DNA of 32,298 nt from Endozoicomonas arenosclerae. Lineage in GTDB: Bacteria; Pseudomonadota; Gammaproteobacteria; Pseudomonadales; Endozoicomonadaceae. The notes beneath the pieces are model-generated. The model was not told the origin of the DNA and ran no database searches. It saw nothing but the letters and a program-made list of their open reading frames with translations. Shown in pieces: positions 1 through 6,477 of the stretch (its first letter is position 1; every line of letters starts with the position of its first letter). A program made the translations under genes and the position numbers. The DNA is taken from contig NZ_LASA01000092.1 in NCBI RefSeq assembly GCF_001562015.1, forward strand, positions 1 to 32,298. The letters run 5' to 3'.

Positions 1-156
1 GCCTCGATAAGAATTGATCAGTGGAGACAGGTCGAGCTGGTCAACAACATCCACCACAAAGCGAGCCATATGACCTTCTGGAAGATAATCCTGGATGCTG
101 GCAGGGAAAAGGTCGGGAGTGTTTCGGTCGACCGGTTTGAACTTCCACTTATTCAT
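1..156 (-). CDS. IS1182-family transposase, N-terminal part (runs off the left edge)
   Basis: Reading leftward from an ATG at 156 gives 52 uninterrupted codons to the window edge. The protein begins MNKWKFKPVDRNTP and continues with DLFPASIQDYLPEGHMARFV and DVVDQLDLSPLI. This is the typical N-terminus of IS1182-type DDE transposases, in which a 'DLFP..I.DYLPE.H.ARFVVDVV' block precedes the catalytic domain. The catalytic residues lie outside the window, so integrity of the element cannot be judged. No strong ribosome binding site is visible in front of the start. The gene points away from the pentapeptide-repeat gene, and its upstream end lies within about 70 bases of that gene's stop codon. 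Confidence 0.8.
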   Translation of the reverse strand, partial: MNKWKFKPVDRNTPDLFPASIQDYLPEGHMARFVVDVVDQLDLSPLINSYRG

Positions 157-225
157 AGTGCTTTGAGTGTTACTGGTACTGGAATCAGGATTTTACCTGT
201 TTTGCTGGTTAAGTCCGACAGGCTC
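157..225 (-). mobile_element. Probable terminal segment of the IS1182-type element
   Basis: This is the non-coding stretch between the transposase start and the stop codon of the neighbouring gene. On the minus strand it begins GGAGCCTGTCGGACTTAACC, which I take as a candidate terminal inverted repeat. The matching repeat would lie outside the window, so the boundary is a guess. A CTAG tetranucleotide at 226-229 at the junction could be the target site, and it also supplies the neighbour's TAG stop. Confidence 0.35.
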
Positions 226-828
226 CTAGTCAACCAGCTCAATGCCCAGGTAGCTCAAGAGTCGTGCCGCTTCATAGCGTGTGAATTTGGCACCCTGAAC
301 CCGGTTATTGTTGATATCAATGTCATATTGGCTGGCTTCTGTGAAATCTGAGTTTTCCAGGTTGGTTCGGGCAAAAGTACTTCCAGTAAAATCTGAATAG
401 CAGAACTCCCCATGATTGAGGTCAGTATCGGTAAAGTCAGCATTATGAATCTTGCATTCTCTCAGTCGAATCTCAGCTAAATGAAGCCCGAAAAAACTTG
501 AGTCATTGAGTATGCATTGATCAAAGTGAATAGGGGAGGGGAGTGCCAAAGTGGGCCAGTCCGCTTTAGTCCAGTCAACGCCTACTAGCTTACATTCCTG
601 GAAAGAGACATCATTAAATCGGCAGTATCTGAGCTGAGCCAGGCTTAGATTGCACTTCTGGAAAACGCAGTCGATAAATCGGCACTTCTCAAACGTTGCT
701 TCGCTGAAATCGCAACCTGTGAAAGTACAGTCATCGAACTCAAAATCCTGAAGTTCCTGGTTGGACAGGTTCACTCCATCGAAAGTCTGAGATAGGTACT
801 CGTTTGAATCATGGTTGAACGCTGTCAT
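226..828 (-). CDS. Pentapeptide-repeat protein (Qnr/McbG-like fold)
   Basis: This 200-residue protein is built almost entirely of pentapeptide repeats of the A(D/N)LXX type, for example FDDCTFTGCDFSEATFEKC, YCRFNDVSFQEC and NADFTDTDLNHGEF. Such repeats fold into a right-handed quadrilateral beta-helix. The regular pattern is broken near residues 83-105 by a loop (VDWTKADWP), as in many gammaproteobacterial members, and the chain ends in a helical cap (EAARLLSYLGIELVD). Length and layout resemble Qnr and McbG proteins, which mimic DNA and protect gyrase. Most family members have no known function, so a Qnr role is only a possibility. The start is supported by AGGAG seven bases upstream. It is a single gene with the IS1182-type element directly downstream. 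Confidence 0.85.
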   Translation of the reverse strand: MTAFNHDSNEYLSQTFDGVNLSNQELQDFEFDDCTFTGCDFSEATFEKCRFIDCVFQKCNLSLAQLRYCRFNDVSFQECKLVGVDWTKADWPTLALPSPIHFDQCILNDSSFFGLHLAEIRLRECKIHNADFTDTDLNHGEFCYSDFTGSTFARTNLENSDFTEASQYDIDINNNRVQGAKFTRYEAARLLSYLGIELVD

Positions 829-840
829 CTGACTACTCCT

Positions 841-1130
841 GTCTTTCGTACTTTTTCATACGAACTCTTCCAGAAAGTTGACTTTTTTCATACCGCTTTT
901 TTCAGATTCAGTAACTTTTTTGAGATGAGTAGCGTGAAGGTTGGGAGATTTAATTTTCTCTATAAAAAGGCAAATGACGTATGGCTATAGAGAATTGATG
1001 TGGAGGGAGAGATAGAAGACCATCTATTAAAAGTCATTGGTTACATATCAGAAAAGTCTGAAAATTCTGTCTCGACACTTCACCGACACTTTTCCGACAC
1101 CCCTTGATTTTTGAAGGGGGTAGAAATGAA
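841..1130. other. Intergenic region with short direct repeats, no clear gene
   Basis: About 330 bases separate the pentapeptide gene from the tmRNA. They hold an imperfect direct repeat, CTTTTTCATAC at 851-861 and CTTTTTTCATAC at 882-893, upstream of the pentapeptide gene, which could be an operator. They also hold three tandem copies of CGACAC at 1073, 1084 and 1095, listed separately. A 35-codon frame from a GTG at 1000 to a TGA at 1107 has no good ribosome binding site, and I do not call it a gene. Confidence 0.5.
1073..1105. repeat. Three tandem 11-bp repeats (CGACACTT type)
   Basis: CGACACTTCAC, CGACACTTTTC and CGACACCCCTT follow each other with an exact 11-base period, about one helical turn. 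They lie 65-95 bases beyond the 3' end of the tmRNA gene. Short direct repeats near the 3' end of a tRNA or tmRNA gene are typical of the arm-type sites bound by tyrosine integrases. No integrase gene is visible here, so this is only a suggestion. Confidence 0.5.
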
Positions 1131-1166
1131 AAAAGGGCAGTAAATCAATGACTTACTGCCCTTTAT
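1130..1166 (-). terminator. Intrinsic terminator of ssrA
   Basis: A perfect 12-bp stem, AAAGGGCAGTAA paired with TTACTGCCCTTT, encloses a 9-base loop. On the minus strand it is followed by T-rich sequence (TTTCATTTCTACC). It lies only a few bases beyond the 3' CCA end of the tmRNA. Confidence 0.8.
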
Positions 1167-1168
1167 AT

Positions 1169-1534
1169 TGGTGGAGACGGCGGGAATTGAACCCGCGTCC
1201 GCCGATTCTACGCTCTTGGCTCTACATGCTTAGAATCCGTTTTTAAGTTAACGCACAACGACCCAACGGGCAGGGTGAACTACGCGATCCTGAAAAGTTT
1301 TAACCAGTCTGCATCAGGCGTACAGCATGGCGATTCTGTTTGCAATTGCGATCAGTACCAGCCAACAGTCAAGCCAGAGTGATCGGGAGCGGGCAGGGTT
1401 TAAGCTGCCAGAGCTCCTTGGTAGTTGTCTTCATTAGCAACTAAAAGGTTTGTAGTGTTTTGATTTACGAGAACCACTACGTCCTCGACATGCACCTTAA
1501 GTTTCGATACCGTCGTCGAATCCAGATCGTCCCC
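1169..1534 (-). ncRNA. ssrA: Transfer-messenger RNA (tmRNA)
   Basis: On the minus strand the RNA begins GGGGACGATCTGGATTCGAC, matching the conserved tmRNA 5' end, and finishes with a T-arm (GGACGCGGGTTCAATTCCCG) and encoded CCA at 1169. The 5' GGGGACG pairs with CGTCTCC near the 3' end to form the acceptor stem. Length is 366 nt, normal for one-piece tmRNA. The tag reading frame starts at GCT (1438-1436) and ends at TAA (1402-1400), encoding ANEDNYQGALAA after the Ala carried by the tRNA part. With SmpB it releases stalled ribosomes and marks the unfinished protein for ClpXP and related proteases. smpB lies close by on the same strand, separated by one accessory gene. Confidence 0.97.
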
Positions 1535-1550
1535 GGTGAAACTAAGGTGC

Positions 1551-1580
1551 TATTTATCCAAAAAAAGCATTACAAGTCAA
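1551..1580 (-). promoter_or_regulatory. Sigma-70-type promoter of ssrA
   Basis: On the minus strand a TTGACT -35 box (1580-1575) is followed after 16-18 bases by an A/T-rich -10 region, GATAAATA. Transcription would start a few bases before the mature 5' end at 1534. This fits a short precursor trimmed by RNase P. Confidence 0.55.
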
Positions 1581-1620
1581 ATTGTTATTTGTACTTGGAA
1601 TAATCGAAAGAAGACAGCTG

Positions 1621-2709
1621 TCATAGAATAGTGCAGCTGGATCCCCCGGAGGGCATGTCATCTTCAGGCGGTTCCTGATCGTCGTCAGATGATTCGTCTT
1701 CGCTTTCTTCTCCTATAAAATAAGGCGCATCGTCTTCTTCAAAATCAATGTCCATAGGTGAGGTGGGTGGCTCTTCAGAGAAACTTCGGGTGGTTTGACT
1801 GCCAGAAGATGAAGAGTCGTCATCAATAGTGCTGGGTTGCGAAACTGAATCTGTTTCTTCGGCTGTGATCAACCAGTTATCCTGTTGATCCGGGGTGCCC
1901 ACTTTGGGGTTAATGCTTCTGGCAAGCAGCAGCAGAGCTTCTTTTTGTTCAGGCAGGAGAAGTTGAGTAGGGCAATCGTCCATTTTCTCAAAGTCGAAAT
2001 GTTCAGCGCCGGGGTCATAATCGAGAAAGAGCTCTGTACCGGGTTGAATATCTTCATTGGCCAGTGCCGCAACGGCTATACAGTCTTTCAGTGAGGCCGA
2101 GGATTTCATGAAGTAGTGCTCTTGGCCCTCTTTCTCTCCTTCAACCACAGACCCGGCTTTTATGTAGGGTTTGGCCCTGACATTGGCAGAAGCTTTGTCG
2201 TAGTTAATGAATTTCAGAAGCCCTTCAACATGGATACCGTATTTCAGGCTGATGGGTGGGGCCCCATCCTGTACGAAGTCTTTGGTGATATTTGAAGGCC
2301 AGATCAAATGGGTGGCTGAACTGAGCAATTTGACCCGATTGCCCTCCAGGGTAAACATGCAAACATCCTGCCCTGCCACTTCCATGGCATAAACCGCTTT
2401 ACCCTGAAAACAGCCAATCAGTTCATCCTGCTGGATGCTGCGTTTGGTGAATGCGCCGGTTCCTGCAGCAAGAATTCGACTCTGACGATCTTCTATCCGT
2501 TTACTGACCGGGCCAATTTCTTTGCTTTTGGCTTTGATGGCTGGAAAGCCGGTCTGACCGTTGATGATGTATGTACGGGCATGTTTTTTGGGCGAGCGGA
2601 CTTTTACTTCTTTGCCCTTGGGTGTTTTGCCACTGTTGGCGTGGACAGGGCTGCGCTTTCTTCGGGTGCTTTGGGGGGGCTTATGGTGGTGACCGTTGAT
2701 CCTTGTCAT
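1621..2709 (-). CDS. SET-domain protein (putative lysine methyltransferase) with C-terminal CaaX-like motif
   Basis: This is a 362-residue protein in three parts. Residues 1-70 are strongly basic, with RRKR at 16-19 and KKHAR at 41-45. Residues about 77-235 form a SET domain: GTGAFTKRSI at 83-92, FINYDKASANV at 167-177 in place of the usual RFINHxCxPN, and DIQPGTELFLDY at 220-231 carrying the catalytic-type Tyr. Residues 285-355 are acidic and Ser-rich. The last four residues are Cys-Thr-Ile-Leu, a good match to the eukaryotic CaaX box, with Leu favouring geranylgeranylation. SET proteins transfer methyl groups from SAM to lysines, often histones. Several intracellular bacteria deliver such enzymes into hosts, and some effectors use host prenylation. 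Neither delivery nor activity can be seen in the sequence. No signal peptide is present. A weak GGAAG lies upstream of the ATG. The gene is collinear with smpB and may be read through from it. Confidence 0.75.
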   Translation of the reverse strand: MTRINGHHHKPPQSTRRKRSPVHANSGKTPKGKEVKVRSPKKHARTYIINGQTGFPAIKAKSKEIGPVSKRIEDRQSRILAAGTGAFTKRSIQQDELIGCFQGKAVYAMEVAGQDVCMFTLEGNRVKLLSSATHLIWPSNITKDFVQDGAPPISLKYGIHVEGLLKFINYDKASANVRAKPYIKAGSVVEGEKEGQEHYFMKSSASLKDCIAVAALANEDIQPGTELFLDYDPGAEHFDFEKMDDCPTQLLLPEQKEALLLLARSINPKVGTPDQQDNWLITAEETDSVSQPSTIDDDSSSSGSQTTRSFSEEPPTSPMDIDFEEDDAPYFIGEESEDESSDDDQEPPEDDMPSGGSSCTIL

Positions 2710-2804
2710 CAGGCTGCTTCCAGGCTTTTTATTCAGTATGGCAAACCTGCAGGAAGAATGAGGCTGAACAGTCTTGGATGGGCTTTATTAGGAGGGGGGG
2801 AGGC

Positions 2805-2827
2805 TGTGGCAGGTGGAGCCTGCCACA
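2805..2827 (-). repeat. Hairpin between smpB and the SET gene
   Basis: TGTGGCAGG and CCTGCCACA form a perfect 9-bp stem around a 5-base loop, starting 8 bases beyond the smpB stop codon. The minus-strand sequence that follows is C-rich rather than T-rich, so it is at best a weak terminator. It may stabilise the smpB message end. Confidence 0.4.
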
Positions 2828-2834
2828 TAAAGTG

Positions 2835-3314
2835 TCAGCCGCGGTGCATAACCCGCTGCTTTTCAATATTCCACTCACGCTCTTTGGTGGCCGCTCGTTT
2901 ATCGAACTCTTTTTTGCCTCGGGCGAGGGCTACCTGACATTTCACCAGGTGGCCTTTCCAGTAAAGCTTGGTAGCAATACAGGTATTACCTTTCTGCTGG
3001 GTTTCCGAGAACAGTTTGGCCAGTTCTCTTCTGTGCAGCAGCAGTTTACGGTCGCGCAGAGGATCTGCCACCACGTGGGTAGATGCTGTATCCAGTGGCG
3101 TGATCTGGGCACCAATCAACCAGGCTTCGCCGTCTTTGAGTAATACGTAGCTGTCAACCAGCTGCACTTTACCCATGCGAAGACTTTTGACTTCCCAGCC
3201 TGCCAGTGAAAGCCCGGCCTCAAATGACTCATCTATGTGATAGTCATGACGGGCTTTTTTGTTGACGACTATGGATGAGTCGCCCTTACCGCTTTTTTTC
3301 GATCTCTTAGCCAT
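2835..3314 (-). CDS. smpB: SsrA-binding protein SmpB
   Basis: This is a full-length 159-residue SmpB. It carries the family blocks [42 protein letters not shown] and the Pro-rich turn before LLLHRREL. The basic C-terminal tail (about 125-159, [16 protein letters not shown] and after) enters the mRNA channel of stalled ribosomes. SmpB binds tmRNA, enhances its charging and places it in the empty A site. The start is fixed by the conserved MAKRSKK-type N-terminus; no clear Shine-Dalgarno is present and the leader is short. The partner ssrA lies 1.3 kb downstream on the same strand, with the SET-domain gene between them. Confidence 0.97.
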   Translation of the reverse strand: MAKRSKKSGKGDSSIVVNKKARHDYHIDESFEAGLSLAGWEVKSLRMGKVQLVDSYVLLKDGEAWLIGAQITPLDTASTHVVADPLRDRKLLLHRRELAKLFSETQQKGNTCIATKLYWKGHLVKCQVALARGKKEFDKRAATKEREWNIEKQRVMHRG

Positions 3315-3337
3315 GCGGCGGATTATAACGCGGATAC

Positions 3338-3366
3338 ACTATAAAACCAGTCGTTGCTTATGTCAG
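3338..3366 (-). promoter_or_regulatory. Sigma-70-type promoter of smpB
   Basis: On the minus strand CTGACA (3366-3361) and TATAGT (3343-3338) are separated by 17 bases. Both are one mismatch from consensus. Transcription would begin near 3331, giving a leader of about 17 bases. A second TATAAT at 3327-3322 is too close to the start codon to be the main -10 box. Confidence 0.6.
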
Positions 3367-3816
3367 AAATCCATTCTATTGATCTTTGGCGGGTAGGGGT
3401 TTTTTCGTATTTATCTGAGGGGTGTTGTTTTTTGGGGGATAAAACTGGCTGGAAAATTTTGTTTGGTGGATATTTCTTTTTTTAGGGTGAATATAGAAAA
3501 AAGTGGTTGAGGTGCGAAATCAAACAGATACAATGCTCACCGTCGCCCTTATGGTCCAATGAAAGCTTCATGATTGCTGCTTTTCGTGGTGTGAGTGGGC
3601 TGTCATTCCCGCCTCCGGCTGTATGTAATGATTCCCAAAACCAGAAAAGCGTTTACACACAGGTTTGTCTCGTTTTCAAATGTGTGAAGCATCACCCTGT
3701 TTCACTCTGGTTGTCGTTTGAGCCTTCTTTTTTCGTGATGAATAGCCTGGGCGGCTGTTGCTCATTTAAGAGAGCGTTACTCAATTAGATTTAGTAGTAC
3801 GTTATTGAGGAGTCTC
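3367..3816. other. Intergenic region upstream of the NSS transporter
   Basis: About 450 bases contain no recognisable gene. A promoter candidate at 3507-3534 would give a leader of some 275 bases. That leader includes a possible stem between CACACA near 3656 and TGTGTG near 3682, but I recognise no known riboswitch. A 93-codon frame here lacks a ribosome binding site and family features. Confidence 0.5.
3507..3534 (+). promoter_or_regulatory. Candidate promoter of the NSS transporter gene
   Basis: TTGAGG at 3507-3512 and TACAAT at 3529-3534 are separated by 16 bases. This is the best sigma-70-type pair in the region. It implies an unusually long untranslated leader before the ATG at 3817. 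Confidence 0.4.
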
Positions 3817-5175
3817 ATGTCAGGACAAAACCCAACCGCCTCGCGCAAAACCTGGAATAACCGATGGACGTTTATGCTGGCTGCCGCCGGTTCCGCCATT
3901 GGTCTGGGTAATATCTGGAAATTCCCTTACATCGCTGGTCAATACGGTGGTGGGGCATTTGTAATGGTCTATCTGCTGTGTATCGCACTGGTAGGTGTAC
4001 CTCTACTGATGGCAGAGACAGCCATTGGTCGTTCTACCCGCCTGAGTCCTCTGAACGCCATGCGTAAGCTGACCAGTGATGCCGGTGTATTCCGTGGCTG
4101 GGAAGTAATTGGCTGGATGGGTATGGTCACCGGCTTTATCATTCTTACTTTCTACAGTGTGGTAGCGGGTTGGGCTCTGTCTTATGCCTGGGATCTTCTC
4201 ACCGGTGTGTTCGCCGGTATGAATGCTGATCAGGTGGGTGGAGAGTTTGAAGCCCTGACACTGTCCGCGCCAAGGCAGGTGTTCTGGCACACGCTGTTTA
4301 TGGTGATTACCGTTCTGATCACGGCTCGTGGTGTTCATAAAGGTCTGGAGAAAGGCCTGCAGGTTATGATGCCAACGCTGTTCATTCTGCTGTTTGTGAT
4401 GCTGGGTTACAGTGTTCTGATGACCGGTGAGTTCATGCGTGGTTTCCACTTCATGTTTGATGTGGACTTCAGCAAGATCACTGGCGAAGCCGTTGTTGCC
4501 GCTATGGGTCAGGCATTCTTCACCCTGAGTCTGGGTATGTGTGCCCTGATGGCTTACGGTGCTTACATGCCAGCAAATAATTCTATTCCGCGTACAGCTC
4601 TGAACGTTGCTTTCCTGGATACCCTGATGGCTATTGTTTCCGGTCTGATCGTATTCCCGATTGTTTACGCTCACGGTCTGGAGCCTTCTGCAGGTCCTGG
4701 TCTCCTGTTCGTATCCCTGACTTCTGCCTTTGCTAACATGCCTGGCGGTGCCATTCTCGGCTTTATGTTCTTTGCCCTGGTAGGTATTGCTGCGCTGAGT
4801 TCAGCGATTTCCCTGATCGAGCCTTCTCTGGCATGGGTCACTGAGCGTTTTGGCATTAACCGTGTTCTGGCTACTTTCCTGATCGGTGGTGCTATCTGGT
4901 TTGTGGGTCTGGGCTCAGTGTTCTCCTTCAACATCTGGGCAGACGTCAAGTTCTTCGACAAGACCATCTTTGATCTGGCCGGTTACATGACTGACGTATT
5001 CCTGCTGCCTCTGGGTGGTGCTCTGACCGCAATCTTTGCTGGCTGGATTCTGAAGCGTTCTGTTATGTCCAATGAGTTGGCCATGAGCGTGGGTATGTTC
5101 AATGTATGGCGCTTTGCGGTTCGTATCATTGTGCCAGCTGCAGTGGCTCTGATTCTGTACACTGCGCTGAAGTAA
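3817..5175 (+). CDS. Sodium-dependent transporter, NSS (SNF) family
   Basis: This 452-residue inner-membrane protein is of the neurotransmitter:sodium symporter family (LeuT/MhsT/TnaT type). The first membrane segment contains the signature GLGNIWKFPY at residues 29-38, whose unwound part binds Na+ and substrate. About 11-12 hydrophobic segments follow, including GGGAFVMVYLLCIALVGVPL and the MGQAFFTLSLGMCALMAYG block of TM6-TM7. Members take up amino acids such as Trp, Tyr or branched-chain residues with Na+; the substrate cannot be told here. The ATG at 3817 is preferred over a TTG four codons earlier because GAGGAG lies just upstream. The gene is monocistronic, ends in a strong terminator and converges with the kinase gene. 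Confidence 0.93.
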   Translation: MSGQNPTASRKTWNNRWTFMLAAAGSAIGLGNIWKFPYIAGQYGGGAFVMVYLLCIALVGVPLLMAETAIGRSTRLSPLNAMRKLTSDAGVFRGWEVIGWMGMVTGFIILTFYSVVAGWALSYAWDLLTGVFAGMNADQVGGEFEALTLSAPRQVFWHTLFMVITVLITARGVHKGLEKGLQVMMPTLFILLFVMLGYSVLMTGEFMRGFHFMFDVDFSKITGEAVVAAMGQAFFTLSLGMCALMAYGAYMPANNSIPRTALNVAFLDTLMAIVSGLIVFPIVYAHGLEPSAGPGLLFVSLTSAFANMPGGAILGFMFFALVGIAALSSAISLIEPSLAWVTERFGINRVLATFLIGGAIWFVGLGSVFSFNIWADVKFFDKTIFDLAGYMTDVFLLPLGGALTAIFAGWILKRSVMSNELAMSVGMFNVWRFAVRIIVPAAVALILYTALK

Positions 5176-5210
5176 TGGCAAAAAGTATTTAAGCCAATTG
5201 GATCATAAGG

Positions 5211-5238
5211 GCCGGATGCATTTGCATCCGGCTTTTTT
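5211..5238 (+). terminator. Intrinsic terminator of the NSS transporter gene
   Basis: GCCGGATGCA pairs perfectly with TGCATCCGGC and is followed by TTTTTT. It ends four bases before the stop codon of the convergent kinase gene. The T-run serves only the plus strand. Confidence 0.9.
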
Positions 5239-5241
5239 GTG

Positions 5242-6327
5242 TCAGAAAGATCGCCTGATAACACCTTCAAGTCTGGTCTGTGCTTCCGGAAGGTCTACTC
5301 GCTTTGCCGGGTCTGGATGCAGCATGCCTTTAAGCAGAATGACCATCTCCGGAGAAAAGCGGCCAATATGTTTTTTGAAGAAACGATTGATGCAGCGTTG
5401 GTAGTCAATATCGACAGGCTTTTTGGGGATCCTGGTAATGCTGTTAAGCACATCTTCAGGTTTAAATAATTGTTCACCTGTCATGATCTCGGCAAAGCAG
5501 GCTGCAAGGCTCCAGGCCGATGATTTTGAGAGATCGACTGAACCTTTGATGCCTAACCATGGTCGGTCAGTGACACAGGATTCAAGCTCTGGGGCGTTAT
5601 ATTGGGGTGTGGTGAGTATCTCAATCGGATCCAGCAGAGCTTTTTCCTCAGGGGCAAACTCACACACGGAACCAAAGTCGGTAAACTTGGGCTTGCCGTT
5701 AAGCCAGAGAATGTTTTCAGTTTTGATGTCGCAGTTATAGACCCCCTGAGAGTGCATGTAGCGGGTAGCGTCCATCAATTGTCGACAAACGTGCAGCTTT
5801 TCTCTGTCATCCAGATCAGGTAGAAACTTACTCATAGAGCCTTCAGCCACTTCCATATGGATACCTGCATAACTTTCTCTGGCATTGATCAGAGCGAAGT
5901 TTTCTTCATGACTTTCTTCGAGGTTGGCGGTTTCTTCACTGATATCAAGCACAGGCTCACTGGTATCGCCTGAGAACCTCCTGATGATGTTTGGATGATT
6001 CAGTTTACTCAGCACGCGAGCTTCTTTTTTCATGCGTGCCAGCCGCTGCTCGGGAGTAATGTAAGGGTCTGTTGATTTTTTACGGGCTACTTCTTCTCCC
6101 TGAGATTCTCCCAGGTGCACATGACCTTCGCTGCCGGACCCCAGTAACTTTTTAATGAAAAAGAGTTTTAAGGGCTTCATCTCAGTGGGTTCCAACCCTA
6201 TCAGTCTTATCGCTACATTGACGGGTTTTACCAGCAGGTATTTGTAGAGAGCGCTCAAAACCTGGGTGGAGAGCGTGGGTTTAACGGGATCCTGTTCGCC
6301 TGAAGGAGGTGGGCTGTTTACTTGCAT
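5242..6327 (-). CDS. Eukaryote-like Ser/Thr protein kinase, atypical catalytic loop
   Basis: This 361-residue protein carries a protein kinase domain from about residue 57 to 345. The Gly-rich loop is GSGSEG (63-68) and the ATP-anchoring lysine is K83 or K84, with a matching helix-C Glu in KKEARVL. The catalytic loop reads YNCDIKTENILW (197-208): D200, K202 and N205 are kept, but the usual HR of HRD is replaced by NC. DFG is present at 217-219 and APE at 245-247, while the helix-F Asp motif has changed to SAWSLA. The enzyme may therefore be active but regulated differently from RD kinases. There is no transmembrane segment or PASTA/sensor domain, so it is cytosolic or delivered elsewhere. The Shine-Dalgarno is weak. 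It converges with the transporter gene and diverges from ratA; substrates are unknown. Confidence 0.85.
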   Translation of the reverse strand: MQVNSPPPSGEQDPVKPTLSTQVLSALYKYLLVKPVNVAIRLIGLEPTEMKPLKLFFIKKLLGSGSEGHVHLGESQGEEVARKKSTDPYITPEQRLARMKKEARVLSKLNHPNIIRRFSGDTSEPVLDISEETANLEESHEENFALINARESYAGIHMEVAEGSMSKFLPDLDDREKLHVCRQLMDATRYMHSQGVYNCDIKTENILWLNGKPKFTDFGSVCEFAPEEKALLDPIEILTTPQYNAPELESCVTDRPWLGIKGSVDLSKSSAWSLAACFAEIMTGEQLFKPEDVLNSITRIPKKPVDIDYQRCINRFFKKHIGRFSPEMVILLKGMLHPDPAKRVDLPEAQTRLEGVIRRSF

Positions 6328-6477
6328 GGCTGCGACTCACTGGAGGGGGTCTTCAGTGCGGATTATCGGCCTGCAGACTATGCTCTGTAGCGGCTTCAGC
6401 TCCTTCATAGCCGAAAAGCATTAGCTTTAACAATATGTTATGCTCGCTGGCCCTTGTTTTTAATTTTGCAGTGCGTC

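Noticed and set aside
70-351. A 93-codon plus-strand frame at the left edge
   Set aside because: It crosses the antisense of both the IS1182-type transposase start and the pentapeptide gene end.
1000-1107. A 35-codon frame (GTG start) near the tmRNA that includes the CGACAC repeats
   Set aside because: Poor start signals and likely chance; the nucleotide repeats explain the sequence pattern better.
1169-1534. CRISPR array or tRNA genes in the window
   Set aside because: The only tRNA-like structure is the tmRNA end. No regularly spaced repeats of CRISPR size were seen; the CGACAC repeats are far too short and closely spaced.
3507-3788. A 93-codon frame upstream of the NSS transporter gene
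   Set aside because: It begins with TTG inside the candidate promoter, has no ribosome binding site and no recognisable features.
4003-4674. A 223-codon minus-strand frame inside the NSS transporter gene
   Set aside because: It is very His/Thr/Gln-rich, the antisense pattern of a hydrophobic membrane protein; no start signals.
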